Notes under the pieces: generated by a model | Database searches by the model: none | What the model saw: the letters and a program-made list of their open reading frames with translations, nothing else | What the model was told of the DNA's origin: nothing | In this document: positions 8,138-16,950 of the stretch, in pieces | Numbering within the stretch: position 1 is the first letter of the stretch | Layout: each line of letters begins with the position of its first letter | Assembly: GCF_013407925.2 (NCBI RefSeq) | Contig: NZ_CP060201.1 | Coordinates: forward strand, 558,001 to 622,000 | Direction of reading: 5' to 3' | Source: Pseudomonas protegens | GTDB taxonomy: Bacteria; Pseudomonadota; Gammaproteobacteria; Pseudomonadales; Pseudomonadaceae | DNA length: 64,000 nucleotides | Made by a program: the position numbers and the translations under genes

Positions 8138-8644
8138 ATGAGTTCCGTCACCGAAAGCCAGTGCCTGCTGGAAACCCCGTACTTCAAGGTGGTCCGCGAA
8201 AACGGCTACTTCATCATCAAGGAAGCCCAGGCGGTGAACGGCGTGGTAGCCGTACCGACCCTGGCCGATGGCCGGCTGATGCTGGTAGAGCTCAAGCGCC
8301 GGGCCATTGGCGGCCAGTCCATCGAGTTTCCCCGGGGCGCCATCGATGCCGGGGAAAGCGCCTGTGACGCCGCGGCCCGGGAGCTGCTGGAAGAAACCGG
8401 CCGCCAGGCTTCGTCCGTGCGCCAACTGGGCCTGCTGCACAGCAACACCTCGCTGATCGCCAGCGCGGTGGCGGTGTGTCAGGTACAAATCGCCGAACAG
8501 CAGAGCGCCGCCACCGACGGCGAGGTGGACCGCGTGCTGTGGGTCAGCCGCCAGGAGCTGCTGGCGATGATCGCCGCCGGGCGGATCACCGACGCTCATA
8601 CCTTGTCGGCAGCGATGATGCTGCTGGCTTCCGAGTCAGCCTGA
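8138..8644 (+). CDS. Nudix hydrolase (ADP-ribose pyrophosphatase-like)
   Basis: A 168-residue enzyme with an intact Nudix box at residues 67-88: G67, E73, R81, E82, E85, E86, G88 (GAIDAGES...RELLEETG). The protein as a whole resembles NudF/ADP-ribose pyrophosphatases, with the aliphatic strand GGQSIEFPRGAI before the box. Cleavage of ADP-ribose would remove the likely NrtR ligand, which fits its place as third gene of the nadD-like-nrtR operon. Start 8138 is preferred: GGAG lies 11 bases upstream, while ATG at 8129 (overlapping the nrtR stop) would be too close to that site. The last 49 bases overlap the end of the convergent LysR gene. Confidence 0.85.
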   Translation: MSSVTESQCLLETPYFKVVRENGYFIIKEAQAVNGVVAVPTLADGRLMLVELKRRAIGGQSIEFPRGAIDAGESACDAAARELLEETGRQASSVRQLGLLHSNTSLIASAVAVCQVQIAEQQSAATDGEVDRVLWVSRQELLAMIAAGRITDAHTLSAAMMLLASESA

Positions 8645-9543
8645 CGCCCCCACTTCTCCAGGGCGAAGTCGACAAAGTGGCGCAGCTTGGGCAGGCGGTA
8701 GCGGTCCTGGGCATACAGCAGGTGCATGGTCCGAAACGGCAACTGATAGTCCTGCAGCACCGGCACCAGCCGGCCCTGCTGCAGGTCCTCCTCCACCAGC
8801 GCATCGGGCATCATCACCAGCCCCAGCCCACCCCGGGCCGCACGGTGCAGACCGGACGAGGTGTTGGTCAGCAGCGAGCCGGATACCGGAATCAGCACAT
8901 CGCCTTCGGGCCCGCGCAAGGGCCATTGGGTGGCGGTGGAACTCCACTCGTCACCGGCCGGATAGGCAAACGCCAGGCAGTTGTGCTGCTTCAAGTCTTC
9001 GGGGACTTGCGGCGTGCCGCAGCGCTCCAGGTACTCCGGGGCGGCGCAGATGGTCAGGGTGTAGTCCTGCAGGCGCCGGGCGATCAGCGCCGAAGTGTCC
9101 AGGTTGCCCAGGCGCACGGCCACGTCGAAAGCGCCATCGGTCAGATCGAAACGCTGGTTGGCCAGGGTCAGCTCCACCTTGACCTGCGGACAGCGCTGCT
9201 GGAACTCGCTCAAGGCCGGCGCCAGGCGCTCGGTGCCAAAGGTCAGCGGCGCGGTGATGCGCAAGGTCCCGGAAGGCTCGCCCTGGGCCTGCTCCGCCAG
9301 GCGCTCGGAGTCCGCCACCAGCCCCAGCACCGCCAGGCAGCGCTGGTAGTAATCGGTGCCGAACTCGGTGAGGCGCTGGCGTCGCGTGGTGCGGTTGAGC
9401 AGGCGCACCCCAAGGCGCTGCTCCAACGCCCGCAGATGATTGCCGACCATGGTGGTGGACAAGCCGCACTCACGGGCCGCAGCGGTCATGTTCCCCGCCT
9501 CCACCACCTTGACGTACACCGACATCGCCTGGAACAGATCCAT
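8596..9543 (-). CDS. LysR family transcriptional regulator
   Basis: A 315-residue LysR protein: winged helix-turn-helix in residues 1-60 (MTAARECGLSTTMVGNHLRAL, QRLGVRLLNRTTRRQRLTE) and a periplasmic-binding-like effector domain from about 90 (SGTLRITAPLTFGTERL, VAVRLGNLDTSALIARRL). The GTLRITAP and AVRLG patterns mark the CrgA/AaeR-type subgroup. It is divergent from the argD-like gene with a 101-base gap, so that gene is its most likely target. The 3' end overlaps the Nudix gene by 49 bases on the opposite strand. Confidence 0.88.
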   Translation of the reverse strand: MDLFQAMSVYVKVVEAGNMTAAARECGLSTTMVGNHLRALEQRLGVRLLNRTTRRQRLTEFGTDYYQRCLAVLGLVADSERLAEQAQGEPSGTLRITAPLTFGTERLAPALSEFQQRCPQVKVELTLANQRFDLTDGAFDVAVRLGNLDTSALIARRLQDYTLTICAAPEYLERCGTPQVPEDLKQHNCLAFAYPAGDEWSSTATQWPLRGPEGDVLIPVSGSLLTNTSSGLHRAARGGLGLVMMPDALVEEDLQQGRLVPVLQDYQLPFRTMHLLYAQDRYRLPKLRHFVDFALEKWGRQADSEASSIIAADKV

Positions 9544-9644
9544 TATCAACCCTGACTTCAAGATGATTAAAGAATTGCCGAGTTTATCTAGCCTGGGTGA
9601 CTAACGATACTGATCGCACCCCCAACAAGATGGAGTCGCCCGCC

Positions 9645-10820
9645 ATGACCGCCGCCTGCCTGATGAGCACCTACCAGCCCCTGGCCCTGAGCTTCTGCAA
9701 GGGTTTGGGCAGCCGACTTTGGGACCAGGCCGGGCGCGAGTACCTGGACGCCATCGCCGGGGTCGCGGTAACGGCGATCGGCCACGCCCACCCCAAACTG
9801 GTCAAGGCCATCAGCGAACAGGCCGGCCTGTTGCTGCACAGCTCCAACCTGTACGACATCCACTGGCAGCAGCAGCTGGCCGCCAGATTGACCGCGCTGG
9901 CCGGGATGGACCGGGCCTTTTTCAACAACTCGGGCGCCGAGGCCAACGAAACCGCCCTCAAGCTGGCGCGGCTGCACGGCTGGCACCGGGGCATCGAGCA
10001 GCCCCTGATTGTGGTCATGGAGGACGCCTTCCATGGCCGCACCCTGGGCACCCTGGCCGCCAGCGACGGACCCGCCGTGCGCCTGAACTACGGCCAGCTG
10101 CCAGGGGACTTTCTCCGAGTGCCCTTCGCTGACCTCAAGGCGCTGGAGGCCGCCGTTGCCGAGCATGGCCCACGCATCTGCGCCGTGTTGATGGAGCCGA
10201 TCCAGGGCGAGAGCGGCATCCGGCTGGCACCCGCCGGCTACCTCAAGGCCGTGCGCGAGCTGTGCACCCGGCGCAACTGGCTGCTGATGCTGGACGAGAT
10301 CCAGAGCGGCATCGGCCGCACCGGACGCTGGTTCGCCTGTCAGCACGAAGGCGTGGTGCCAGACGTGATGACCCTGGCCAAGGGCCTGGGCAACGGCATT
10401 CCCATCGGTGCCTGCCTGGCCCGAGGCAAGGCCGCGCAACTGTTCACCCCCGGCAGCCACGGCAGCACCTTTGGCGGCAATCCCCTGGCCTGTCGGGCGG
10501 CGTGCACCGTGCTGGAGATCATCGAGGAGCAAGATCTGCTGGCCAATGCCGAGCGCCAGGGTGCGTTGCTGTTGCGGCGCCTGCGGGAGGCATTGCAGGG
10601 CCATGCCCAGGTCCTGGAGATTCGCGGGCGGGGCCTGATGGTCGGCATCGAATTGCGCAACACGCCACGGGACCTGGTGCAGATCGCCGCGAGGGATCAG
10701 GGTTTGCTGATCAATGTCACCCGCGGCAAGACCATTCGCCTGCTGCCGCCCTTGGTGATCGATGAAGCTGACGTGGAGCAGATCGTTCAGGGCCTGGAAC
10801 AGCTCCTCAACGCTGCTTGA
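9645..10820 (+). CDS. argD: Acetylornithine aminotransferase (class III PLP aminotransferase)
   Basis: PLP enzyme of arginine biosynthesis (and by overlap lysine), reversibly transaminating N-acetylornithine with 2-oxoglutarate. The 391-residue length matches ArgD. Class III features are seen in order: [18 protein letters not shown] near 88-105, [42 protein letters not shown], the PLP lysine in [14 protein letters not shown], and [16 protein letters not shown]. Start at ATG 9645 is supported by GGAG nine bases upstream. Pseudomonads often carry more than one ArgD/AruC-type enzyme, so this may be a paralogue; a neighbouring LysR regulator suggests conditional use rather than a housekeeping role. 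Confidence 0.85.
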   Translation: MTAACLMSTYQPLALSFCKGLGSRLWDQAGREYLDAIAGVAVTAIGHAHPKLVKAISEQAGLLLHSSNLYDIHWQQQLAARLTALAGMDRAFFNNSGAEANETALKLARLHGWHRGIEQPLIVVMEDAFHGRTLGTLAASDGPAVRLNYGQLPGDFLRVPFADLKALEAAVAEHGPRICAVLMEPIQGESGIRLAPAGYLKAVRELCTRRNWLLMLDEIQSGIGRTGRWFACQHEGVVPDVMTLAKGLGNGIPIGACLARGKAAQLFTPGSHGSTFGGNPLACRAACTVLEIIEEQDLLANAERQGALLLRRLREALQGHAQVLEIRGRGLMVGIELRNTPRDLVQIAARDQGLLINVTRGKTIRLLPPLVIDEADVEQIVQGLEQLLNAA

Positions 10821-10862
10821 ACGACACCGGAGCGCGGCCCAGGCCCGCCCCGGTGCCCCGGA

Positions 10863-11399
10863 TCAATCGTCCAGGGCCTTGGGAGCGGCGGCGGGCTTGG
10901 CCGCTTTACCGGCTTTGGCGCTGGCCGGCTTGGCTTCGGGCTCGGGAGCCGGGGCCGGTGCGGCGGCCTGCTTCTCCGCGGCCGGCAACTGGTCGACGGC
11001 GCTGAAGACTTCCTTGAGCTCGATGGCCCCGGAGTGCTCCAGCTTCTTCTCGCCGTCCTTGCCCACCAGGATCACCTTGGTCTGCGCCCCGGCGCCGAGC
11101 TTGAGGCTGCGGATCAGGGCCATGGTGGATTGCGGATCGATGTCCTTGCCATCGCGCTGGCCGATGGTGTTGATCACGGTGTACAGGACCATGTTGCGTT
11201 CGTTGAAGGCTTGGCGGTTGGCTGGCTCATCCAGGGACTTCTTCAGGCTCACCAGGGTCGGGTCCACGGTGCTGGGAGCGATCACGATCAATGGTCGTGA
11301 TTTGCCCAGGTCCTGCGTCAGTGGGCCATCGTTGTCGGCAGCCAGGACCGGGCCGGCGACAGCGAGCAGAGTTGCGAGGGTCAATGACCGGATGAACAT
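10863..11399 (-). CDS. Exported DUF4174 domain protein with Ala/Pro/Lys tail
   Basis: A 178-residue protein with a clear signal peptide (MFIRSLTLATLLAVAGPVLA, cleavage after Ala-x-Ala near residue 21). The mature part of about 110 residues matches the DUF4174 thioredoxin-like fold (SRPLIVIAPSTVDPTLVSLKK, RNMVLYTVINTIGQRDGK, KVILVGKDGEKKLEHSG), a domain that sits in the periplasm and lacks a CxxC pair here. The last 40 residues are a low-complexity Ala/Pro/Glu/Lys tail (PAPAPEPEAKPASAKAGKAAK), probably disordered or wall-binding. Function unknown. It starts at ATG 11399 with AGGAGAG upstream. Confidence 0.75.
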   Translation of the reverse strand: MFIRSLTLATLLAVAGPVLAADNDGPLTQDLGKSRPLIVIAPSTVDPTLVSLKKSLDEPANRQAFNERNMVLYTVINTIGQRDGKDIDPQSTMALIRSLKLGAGAQTKVILVGKDGEKKLEHSGAIELKEVFSAVDQLPAAEKQAAAPAPAPEPEAKPASAKAGKAAKPAAAPKALDD

Positions 11400-12028
11400 G
11401 CGTCTCTCCTTATGTTTTCCACGCAGTAATGATTGCGCATTGCGGAAAAAGGTCCAGGCCGGGACTCAAAATCTGACATTTTTCTGCGCCACGCCCCAGG
11501 CGGGCGCCGCCATCGGCCAAGGCGGCGCAGAATCCGGGCTGCGGCGTTTTCAACCTCGAACCGGAGAGCCTGGCGCGCAAGGTTTTGTTGCATATACAGG
11601 GTAGCGAGCAGGCCGTGTGCACAATGGCGCGAGCACACTTCGAGCACCTTGGAGCAACATGCGCCGACAGAACCCTTGATGCCCCGAGCCCACTGCCACG
11701 AGTACAACCCGCACTACACACTTGAACTTGCAAGTCATGGAGAGTGCGTCATTTTTCAAACGCCAGAAAACAACCAGCGATATTGATAACCCATTGAAAA
11801 GTCGCGCTATGTCGCCAGTGCAGCCCAGGCCGTCATATGACGCTTGAATCCACCGGATAATGATCTGGAACAAATAACTCAATGAGCCGCGACTTGTTCT
11901 TGCGACGCTCTGCGAACTATAGTTCGGCGCGGCACGGACAGCCCTGCAACACCTTATCAAAGCGATAACTCGCCACATTGCCGAACACTATCGCGCCACG
12001 GATTTTTTCGAATGAGCGTCCGACCCCG
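11400..12028. other. Long intergenic region, no gene seen
   Basis: About 630 bases separate the DUF4174 gene from the REC-CheC gene. No ORF here has convincing codon use. A 14-base perfect palindrome (CGAACTATAGTTCG, 11913-11926) lies about 100 bases before the REC-CheC start and is the only obvious signal. It could hold a small RNA or a long 5' leader. Confidence 0.4.
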
Positions 12029-13018
12029 ATGATCCCCCTCCTCGTCTGCGATGACTCAAGCATGGCCAGAAAGCAGGTGCTGCGGACCCTGCCCAGCGAG
12101 TGGCAGGTATCGGTGACCCAGGCCTGCAACGGGCGCGAGGGCCTGGAGGCACTGCGCCGGGGCTTGGGCAAGGTGGCGCTGCTGGACCTGACCATGCCGC
12201 TCATGGACGGTTACCAGGTGTTGAGCGCCGTGCAGGAAGAAGGCATCGACGCGCGGATCATCGTCATCTCCGGCGACGTCCAGGAAGAAGCCGTGCGCCG
12301 CACCCGCGAGCTGGGTGCCCTGGCCTTTCTCAAGAAACCCTTCGATCCCCAGCAGTTGCGCGCCCTGCTCAAGCAACTGCAACTGCTGGACAGCCCGCCG
12401 CCCAAGCATCCGATAGCGCCCTCGCCGCCCCCGGTGGTGACCTTCCGCGACGCCTTCCGGGAAACCGTCAACGTCTCCATGGGCTACGCCGCGGCGCTGA
12501 TCGCCAAGGTGCTGGATGTGTTCGTGCACCTGCCGATTCCCCACGTCAACGTGCTCGAAGCCGGCGAGTTGCAGATGCTCCTGGCCGACGCCAACCGGGC
12601 CCGGCAACTGACCGCCATCTGCCAGGGCTACATCGGCAGCGGCATCGCCGGCGAAGCCTTGCTGTTGTTCTACGACTCGGAAGTGGCGGACATCGCCCAG
12701 CTGATGGAACAAGGCACCGATCCCTATCAGGAAATGGAAGTGCTGATCGACCTCTCCAGCGTGTTGATCGGCGCCTGCCTGAGCAGCATCGCCGAACAGC
12801 TGGACGTGTTCTTTTCCGTGGGCCATCCCCAGGTACTGGGAGAGCACACCAGCATCGACGAATTGATCGTGCTCAATCAGCAGCGCTGGAAAAAGACCCA
12901 GGCGGTGGAGATCAGCTACAGCCTGGAAGAACAGAACATCCACTTCGACCTGTTGCTGTTGTTCACCGAAGACTCCATGCCCCTTCTGGAACAGAAACTC
13001 GCCTACCTGATGAGTTGA
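12029..13018 (+). CDS. Response regulator: REC domain fused to a CheC/FliY-type phosphatase domain
   Basis: A 329-residue fusion. Residues 1-120 are a receiver domain with acidic pocket DD at 8-9, phospho-acceptor Asp53 (LLDLTMPLMDGY) and Lys near 103 (FLKKPFD). A proline linker (about 121-137) leads to a CheC-type domain: the first catalytic-like motif is intact as E145-x-x-N148 in DAFRETVNVSMGYAAALIAKVL, followed by VFVHLPIPHV; the second copy region reads DLSSVLIGA and lacks the expected Glu and Asn. CheC proteins dephosphorylate CheY-P, so this could be a signal sink controlled by its own receiver. Start ATG 12029 follows a CCCGATG context without a strong ribosome site. A PAS-GGDEF gene begins three bases after the stop, so the two form an operon. 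Confidence 0.8.
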   Translation: MIPLLVCDDSSMARKQVLRTLPSEWQVSVTQACNGREGLEALRRGLGKVALLDLTMPLMDGYQVLSAVQEEGIDARIIVISGDVQEEAVRRTRELGALAFLKKPFDPQQLRALLKQLQLLDSPPPKHPIAPSPPPVVTFRDAFRETVNVSMGYAAALIAKVLDVFVHLPIPHVNVLEAGELQMLLADANRARQLTAICQGYIGSGIAGEALLLFYDSEVADIAQLMEQGTDPYQEMEVLIDLSSVLIGACLSSIAEQLDVFFSVGHPQVLGEHTSIDELIVLNQQRWKKTQAVEISYSLEEQNIHFDLLLLFTEDSMPLLEQKLAYLMS

Positions 13019-13021
13019 GCC

Positions 13022-13969
13022 ATGCCCAAACGAATGGATTTCAGTGAGCTGCACTGGTTGCTGGCGGTGGTCCAGAGCATCGACGTGGGGATCGTGGTGC
13101 TCGACCTCGACTGCCAAGTCCAGGTGTGGAACAGCTTTATGGAGAACCGCTCCGGCGTGCCCTCCAAGCAGGCCATCGACCAGTCGTTCTTCGCGCTGTT
13201 TCCCGAGGTCGAGCGGCCCTGGTTCAGCCGCAAAGTGAGCCGCGTGGTGGCCTTGGGCACCCCGGCCTTCACGATCTGGAAACAACGGCCGTACCTGGTG
13301 CACTTCAAGAACTACCAACCGATCACCGGCCAGGGCGAGTTCATGTACCAGAACACCACCCTGCTGCCGCTGCGCTCGTCCAACAGCGAGATCCACCACG
13401 TCTGCCTGGTGATCTACGACGTCACCGACGTGGCGATCAACAGCCTGGCGCTGCAGCAGGCCAACCGGCAGTTGCAGCACCTGTCGCGCATCGACCACCT
13501 GACCCAGCTGTTCAACCGCGGTCACTGGGAACAGCGCCTGGCGTTCGAGTACAGCCGCCACGGCAGCGCCATCGCCCTGCTGATGCTGGACATCGACCAC
13601 TTCAAGTCGATCAACGATCGCCATGGGCACCAGGCCGGGGACGCGGTGATTCAGCGCGTCTCGCAGCTGATCCACGAGCATGTGCGCGACAGCGATGTGG
13701 CCGGGCGCTATGGCGGCGAGGAATTCGCCATCCTCCTGCCCCACACCGACCTGAGCGGGGCCCAGACCCTGGCCGAGCGCCTGCGCCAGTCGGCAGAACA
13801 GCAGCAGGTGATCCACAACGGCCAGGCCATCGCCTTCACCATCAGCCTGGGCATCGCCTGCCTCGACCGCCCGGCCCGGGATCACCGCTGCCTGATCGAA
13901 TGGGCCGACCAGGCGCTATACGCCTCCAAGCACGCCGGGCGCAATCGGGTCAGCACCTACGCGCCTTGA
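13022..13969 (+). CDS. PAS-GGDEF diguanylate cyclase
   Basis: A 315-residue cytosolic protein. Residues about 12-140 form a PAS-like sensor (VVQSIDVGIVVLDLDCQVQVWN, FMENRSGVPSKQAID, LVIYDVTDVAIN). A coiled-coil linker (ALQQANRQLQHLSRID) leads to a GGDEF domain: LTQLFNRGHWEQRLA, LMLDIDHFKSINDRHGHQAGD, and the active-site string GGEEF at 231-235. An inhibitory RxxD site is present five residues before it (RDSD, 222-225), so product feedback is likely. It should make cyclic di-GMP. It is paired with the REC-CheC gene, three bases upstream, which suggests that a two-component input controls cyclic di-GMP output, probably in surface or swimming behaviour. Confidence 0.9.
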   Translation: MPKRMDFSELHWLLAVVQSIDVGIVVLDLDCQVQVWNSFMENRSGVPSKQAIDQSFFALFPEVERPWFSRKVSRVVALGTPAFTIWKQRPYLVHFKNYQPITGQGEFMYQNTTLLPLRSSNSEIHHVCLVIYDVTDVAINSLALQQANRQLQHLSRIDHLTQLFNRGHWEQRLAFEYSRHGSAIALLMLDIDHFKSINDRHGHQAGDAVIQRVSQLIHEHVRDSDVAGRYGGEEFAILLPHTDLSGAQTLAERLRQSAEQQQVIHNGQAIAFTISLGIACLDRPARDHRCLIEWADQALYASKHAGRNRVSTYAP

Positions 13970-14086
13970 GCAGCGGCACTCGGGCTCCTTGAAAAAAAAC
14001 CGCCGCCAAGGGATAAACTGCGCGCCTTTCCGGTCCATCCCCCGGTCTGTTACGCCTTTTCCAGCGCCACAAGGAGTCCCGTGCGC

Positions 14087-15412
14087 ATGTCCCAGTCGAA
14101 TTCAAACCGCTCCCCGCAAGAGCAATGGCGGCAAGCCGTGCTGACCTATGCCCGCGACATCAACCAGTATGTCGAAACCGGCACCCGCGAGGGCTGGAAG
14201 GGCCTGAAGGAGCCGAACATGCCCGACACCGAGCACCTGTTACAGGATTGGCAGGCAGCTCTGCAAGCGAGCAACCAAGGCCCCTACGACGCCGCGCAGC
14301 ACCAGGCCTTCCGCCAGGACTGGCCACCGGCACACTTCCCACTGACGCCACGCCTGGAAAGCCAGGGGCGGATGATTCCGACCCTGGCCCTGTTGCCGGA
14401 CGGCAGCCTGCTGGCCCGCATCGGCGCGCCCTACGAGGCCGGCTGCGTGGTGCATATCGACGACGCGCGGATCGAAACCCTGGAGCAGGTGGAGTGCTTC
14501 GGCGTGTGCCCGCAGCGGCGTTACTTCGCCTGGGGCCGGGCCGACGGCATTCAGGTCACTGACGGCTGGAACGGGCCGCAGGTGGCAAGTTTTGCCTGGC
14601 CCGATCCCCACGCGAGCCTGCCGGCGGGCGTAGACCTGGAAGACAGCGGGCGCCCCACCCCCACCAGCCTGATTCCCTTCCCCGACGGGCGCCGGGTGCT
14701 GCTGGTGAGCGCCGACGGCATCTTTGTCCTCGCCGCCGAAGGTGCCACGCGCCTGCTGCCGAGCCTGGAAGACCTGCAGCAAGAGCTGGCCGACGGCGTC
14801 GCCCCGGAGGACCTGAGCATCGGCCTGAGCATGGAACATGGCGCGGTGTCGCCCGATGGCCAGTGGATCGCCATCGGCGAGCAAAGCGGTATGCACCTGG
14901 TGTTCGATGCGAGGTTGCAGCAGGTCGCGCAGATCGGCCCCGCCAGCGAGTACCCGCACTTTGCGCACTTCAACTCGCGCGGCGACCGCCTGCTGCTCAA
15001 CGCCTGCCACTTCTACGGCGGCGCCAGCCTGGGGGTGGCGGTGGCCGACCTGCCGGGGCTCTCCACCGACTTCTACAGCGACGACCCGCGCACTCCGGTG
15101 CTGCAGGAAGGCGCCCGGGTGTACGCCGCCGCCTCACGGGGCAACGAGTTCATCATCGGCGACGCCTACGGCTACCTGCGGGCCGTCAGTGAAACCGGCG
15201 AGGAACGCTGGCAGCACTACGTCGGCTCGACCCTGACCGCCCTGGACATCAGCGCCGATGGCAAGACCCTGGTGGCCGCCACCTATGCCGGGATCATCGT
15301 CAAGATAGACCTGGACGCCGGGCGCCCGGAATGGCAGATCGGCACCGGCGAGCACCACGAAACCCACCGCTGGCTGTTCTGGAAGGACTTCGCCAAGCCG
15401 CTGCTGTGGTGA
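14087..15412 (+). CDS. Beta-propeller (WD40-like) repeat protein of unknown function
   Basis: A 441-residue soluble protein with repeats of the beta-propeller type: LLPDGSLLARIGAPYEAGCVV, PFPDGRRVLLVSADGIFVL, VSPDGQWIAIGEQSGMHLVFD, FNSRGDRLLLNACHFYGG, and ISADGKTLVAATYAGIIVKID. The first 90 residues are a helical leader (EQWRQAVLTYARDINQYVE). No signal peptide. The start is ATG 14087, ten bases after AAGGAG; GTG at 14081 would be only four bases from it. Genes of this type are annotated only as hypothetical in pseudomonads. No partner is suggested by its neighbours. Confidence 0.7.
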   Translation: MSQSNSNRSPQEQWRQAVLTYARDINQYVETGTREGWKGLKEPNMPDTEHLLQDWQAALQASNQGPYDAAQHQAFRQDWPPAHFPLTPRLESQGRMIPTLALLPDGSLLARIGAPYEAGCVVHIDDARIETLEQVECFGVCPQRRYFAWGRADGIQVTDGWNGPQVASFAWPDPHASLPAGVDLEDSGRPTPTSLIPFPDGRRVLLVSADGIFVLAAEGATRLLPSLEDLQQELADGVAPEDLSIGLSMEHGAVSPDGQWIAIGEQSGMHLVFDARLQQVAQIGPASEYPHFAHFNSRGDRLLLNACHFYGGASLGVAVADLPGLSTDFYSDDPRTPVLQEGARVYAAASRGNEFIIGDAYGYLRAVSETGEERWQHYVGSTLTALDISADGKTLVAATYAGIIVKIDLDAGRPEWQIGTGEHHETHRWLFWKDFAKPLLW

Positions 15413-15419
15413 GTGGGTT

Positions 15420-16547
15420 CTAGACCGGCGGGCGCGAGAAACTCACCTGCAGCCGCAGGTGGTCAGGATCATCGATCGCCCGCAGGTACTCCGCCACGCT
15501 GACCTCGCCGGCGCTGGACCGGGCACCCGGGGCCGGCACATGGCCGGCCAGCAGCTTGTGCACCACCGCCACCGCCGCGCAACTGGGGATCTCCGGACCG
15601 TGATCGTGGGTGGCGGTCAACTGCGCGTGCATCGACAGCGGCTGACCGTCCCGGCCCAGGCCATGCACGTCCACGTACATGGCACTGAGGCCGTCGCCGA
15701 AACCTTCAAACCAAGTGCCGCAACGATGCAAACGCGCAGCCCAAGGCGCCGGGTCGGCGATCAGCCCGAGCTTCACCGCCTGGGCCAGCAGGGCGTTGGC
15801 CAACCCGGCTATCTTCAGCCCGGCACCAGCCTTGAAGCTCAGGGTGTGGGCACCATAACGCTCGGCGAACAGGTCCAGGTCCGGCACATCGACATTGGCC
15901 ACCAGCCGCGTGCCCAGCCCCGGCAACTTGCGCAGGGTCAGGCCCTGCCAGCCGATCACCGGGTGCGGCTGGCCGTCCTTGAGTTGCAGGATCGGCCGGC
16001 CGGCGTAGGCCAACACGCCCTGGATGGTGGACAGGCCGGGCATTTTCGCCGAGGAGGAAATGCCGTGGTCGATCCGATCGATGCGGGAGAAACGCTCACG
16101 GTGCTCATCGATGATCGCCGTCGACAAAGTCGGCACCGAGCTGCAACCGCTGAGCAGCGTTACCCCGGCCGCCCGGGCCTGGGCGTCGAGGACGCCAATG
16201 CCACCGACGAACTGCCGGCAGTCCGCCAGATCGCAATAGTTGACGCCGGCCTCGATGCAGCCCTGGGCCACCGCATAGGACTGACCCTGGAACGGCCCTG
16301 CGGTGTGGATCACCCAATGCACATCCAGGGCCTTGAGCGCCGGCACCCACTGCGGGCCCATGGCATCGCCGCACCAGCCTTCGCAGGGCTGTCCACCCTC
16401 GGCTTGCAGCGCCTGAACCTTGGCTGCGAGCTTGCGCGGGTCACGCCCGGAAATCAGCAGATGCACCCCGGGCGTCTGGATCAGATAGCGGCAGACGATG
16501 CTGCCGAAATTGCCATAACCACCGACCACCAACACCCTGAGCGTCAT
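15420..16547 (-). CDS. Saccharopine dehydrogenase-like NAD(P)-binding protein
   Basis: A 375-residue protein beginning with a Rossmann fold (LRVLVVGGYGNFGSIVCRYL) typical of the saccharopine dehydrogenase superfamily, followed by ISGRDPRKLAAKVQAL, WVIHTAGPFQGQSYAVAQGCIEAGVNYCDLADCRQF and a C-terminal mixed domain. Such proteins are often of unknown substrate; a lysine-pathway role is not implied by the neighbours. Start at ATG 16547 (MTLRVL) is chosen over ATG three codons upstream on family length. The stop abuts the beta-propeller gene, with seven bases between them (convergent). Confidence 0.72.
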   Translation of the reverse strand: MTLRVLVVGGYGNFGSIVCRYLIQTPGVHLLISGRDPRKLAAKVQALQAEGGQPCEGWCGDAMGPQWVPALKALDVHWVIHTAGPFQGQSYAVAQGCIEAGVNYCDLADCRQFVGGIGVLDAQARAAGVTLLSGCSSVPTLSTAIIDEHRERFSRIDRIDHGISSSAKMPGLSTIQGVLAYAGRPILQLKDGQPHPVIGWQGLTLRKLPGLGTRLVANVDVPDLDLFAERYGAHTLSFKAGAGLKIAGLANALLAQAVKLGLIADPAPWAARLHRCGTWFEGFGDGLSAMYVDVHGLGRDGQPLSMHAQLTATHDHGPEIPSCAAVAVVHKLLAGHVPAPGARSSAGEVSVAEYLRAIDDPDHLRLQVSFSRPPV

Positions 16548-16677
16548 TGCCTGCATCCCTGAACCAAGCCGTTATCCGGTGCAGAAGGCACCGTTCGAGG
16601 CGCGGCAGCTTCCTTGATTTGCCGCGGATCGACAAGGGGCCGCCGCCTCTGCAATATTCGGTCGACAAAAAATGCCA

Positions 16678-16692
16678 ATGCCGGTCCGGCAT
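16678..16692. promoter_or_regulatory. Palindrome in the divergent region, candidate operator
   Basis: ATGCCGGTCCGGCAT is a perfect 15-base inverted repeat (arms ATGCCGG/CCGGCAT around T). It sits in the divergent space between the saccharopine-dehydrogenase-like gene and the oxaloacetate decarboxylase gene. The 400-base space (16548-16950) also holds a short hairpin at 16858-16882 (GTGAGCC/GGCTCAC). No regulator gene is adjacent, so the binder is unknown. Confidence 0.35.
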
Positions 16693-16950
16693 AATGCTAT
16701 GCAAATTCCTCATCAACTGCGGCATTGGAGCGTGATAGCCTCGTCCTGCTATGTCGGCCTCGCATAATAAACCTGCCGGTTTACCCAACCGAGCGGGACC
16801 CAGATGCCTTGTTATCCCCCTTTGCTTCACCTTCATCTGCCCAACTAACGTTTCGCTGTGAGCCTTTCGATCATCGGCTCACCAAGGGAACTGATTGCAA
16901 AATTTGACTCGACCCCAAGGTCGATCTCTCGATCCTATCTCGGAGCTGTT

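Noticed and set aside
12056..13885. Open frame of 609 codons on the minus strand
   Set aside because: Antisense to the REC-CheC and GGDEF genes; His/Gln/Val-rich composition typical of a shadow frame.
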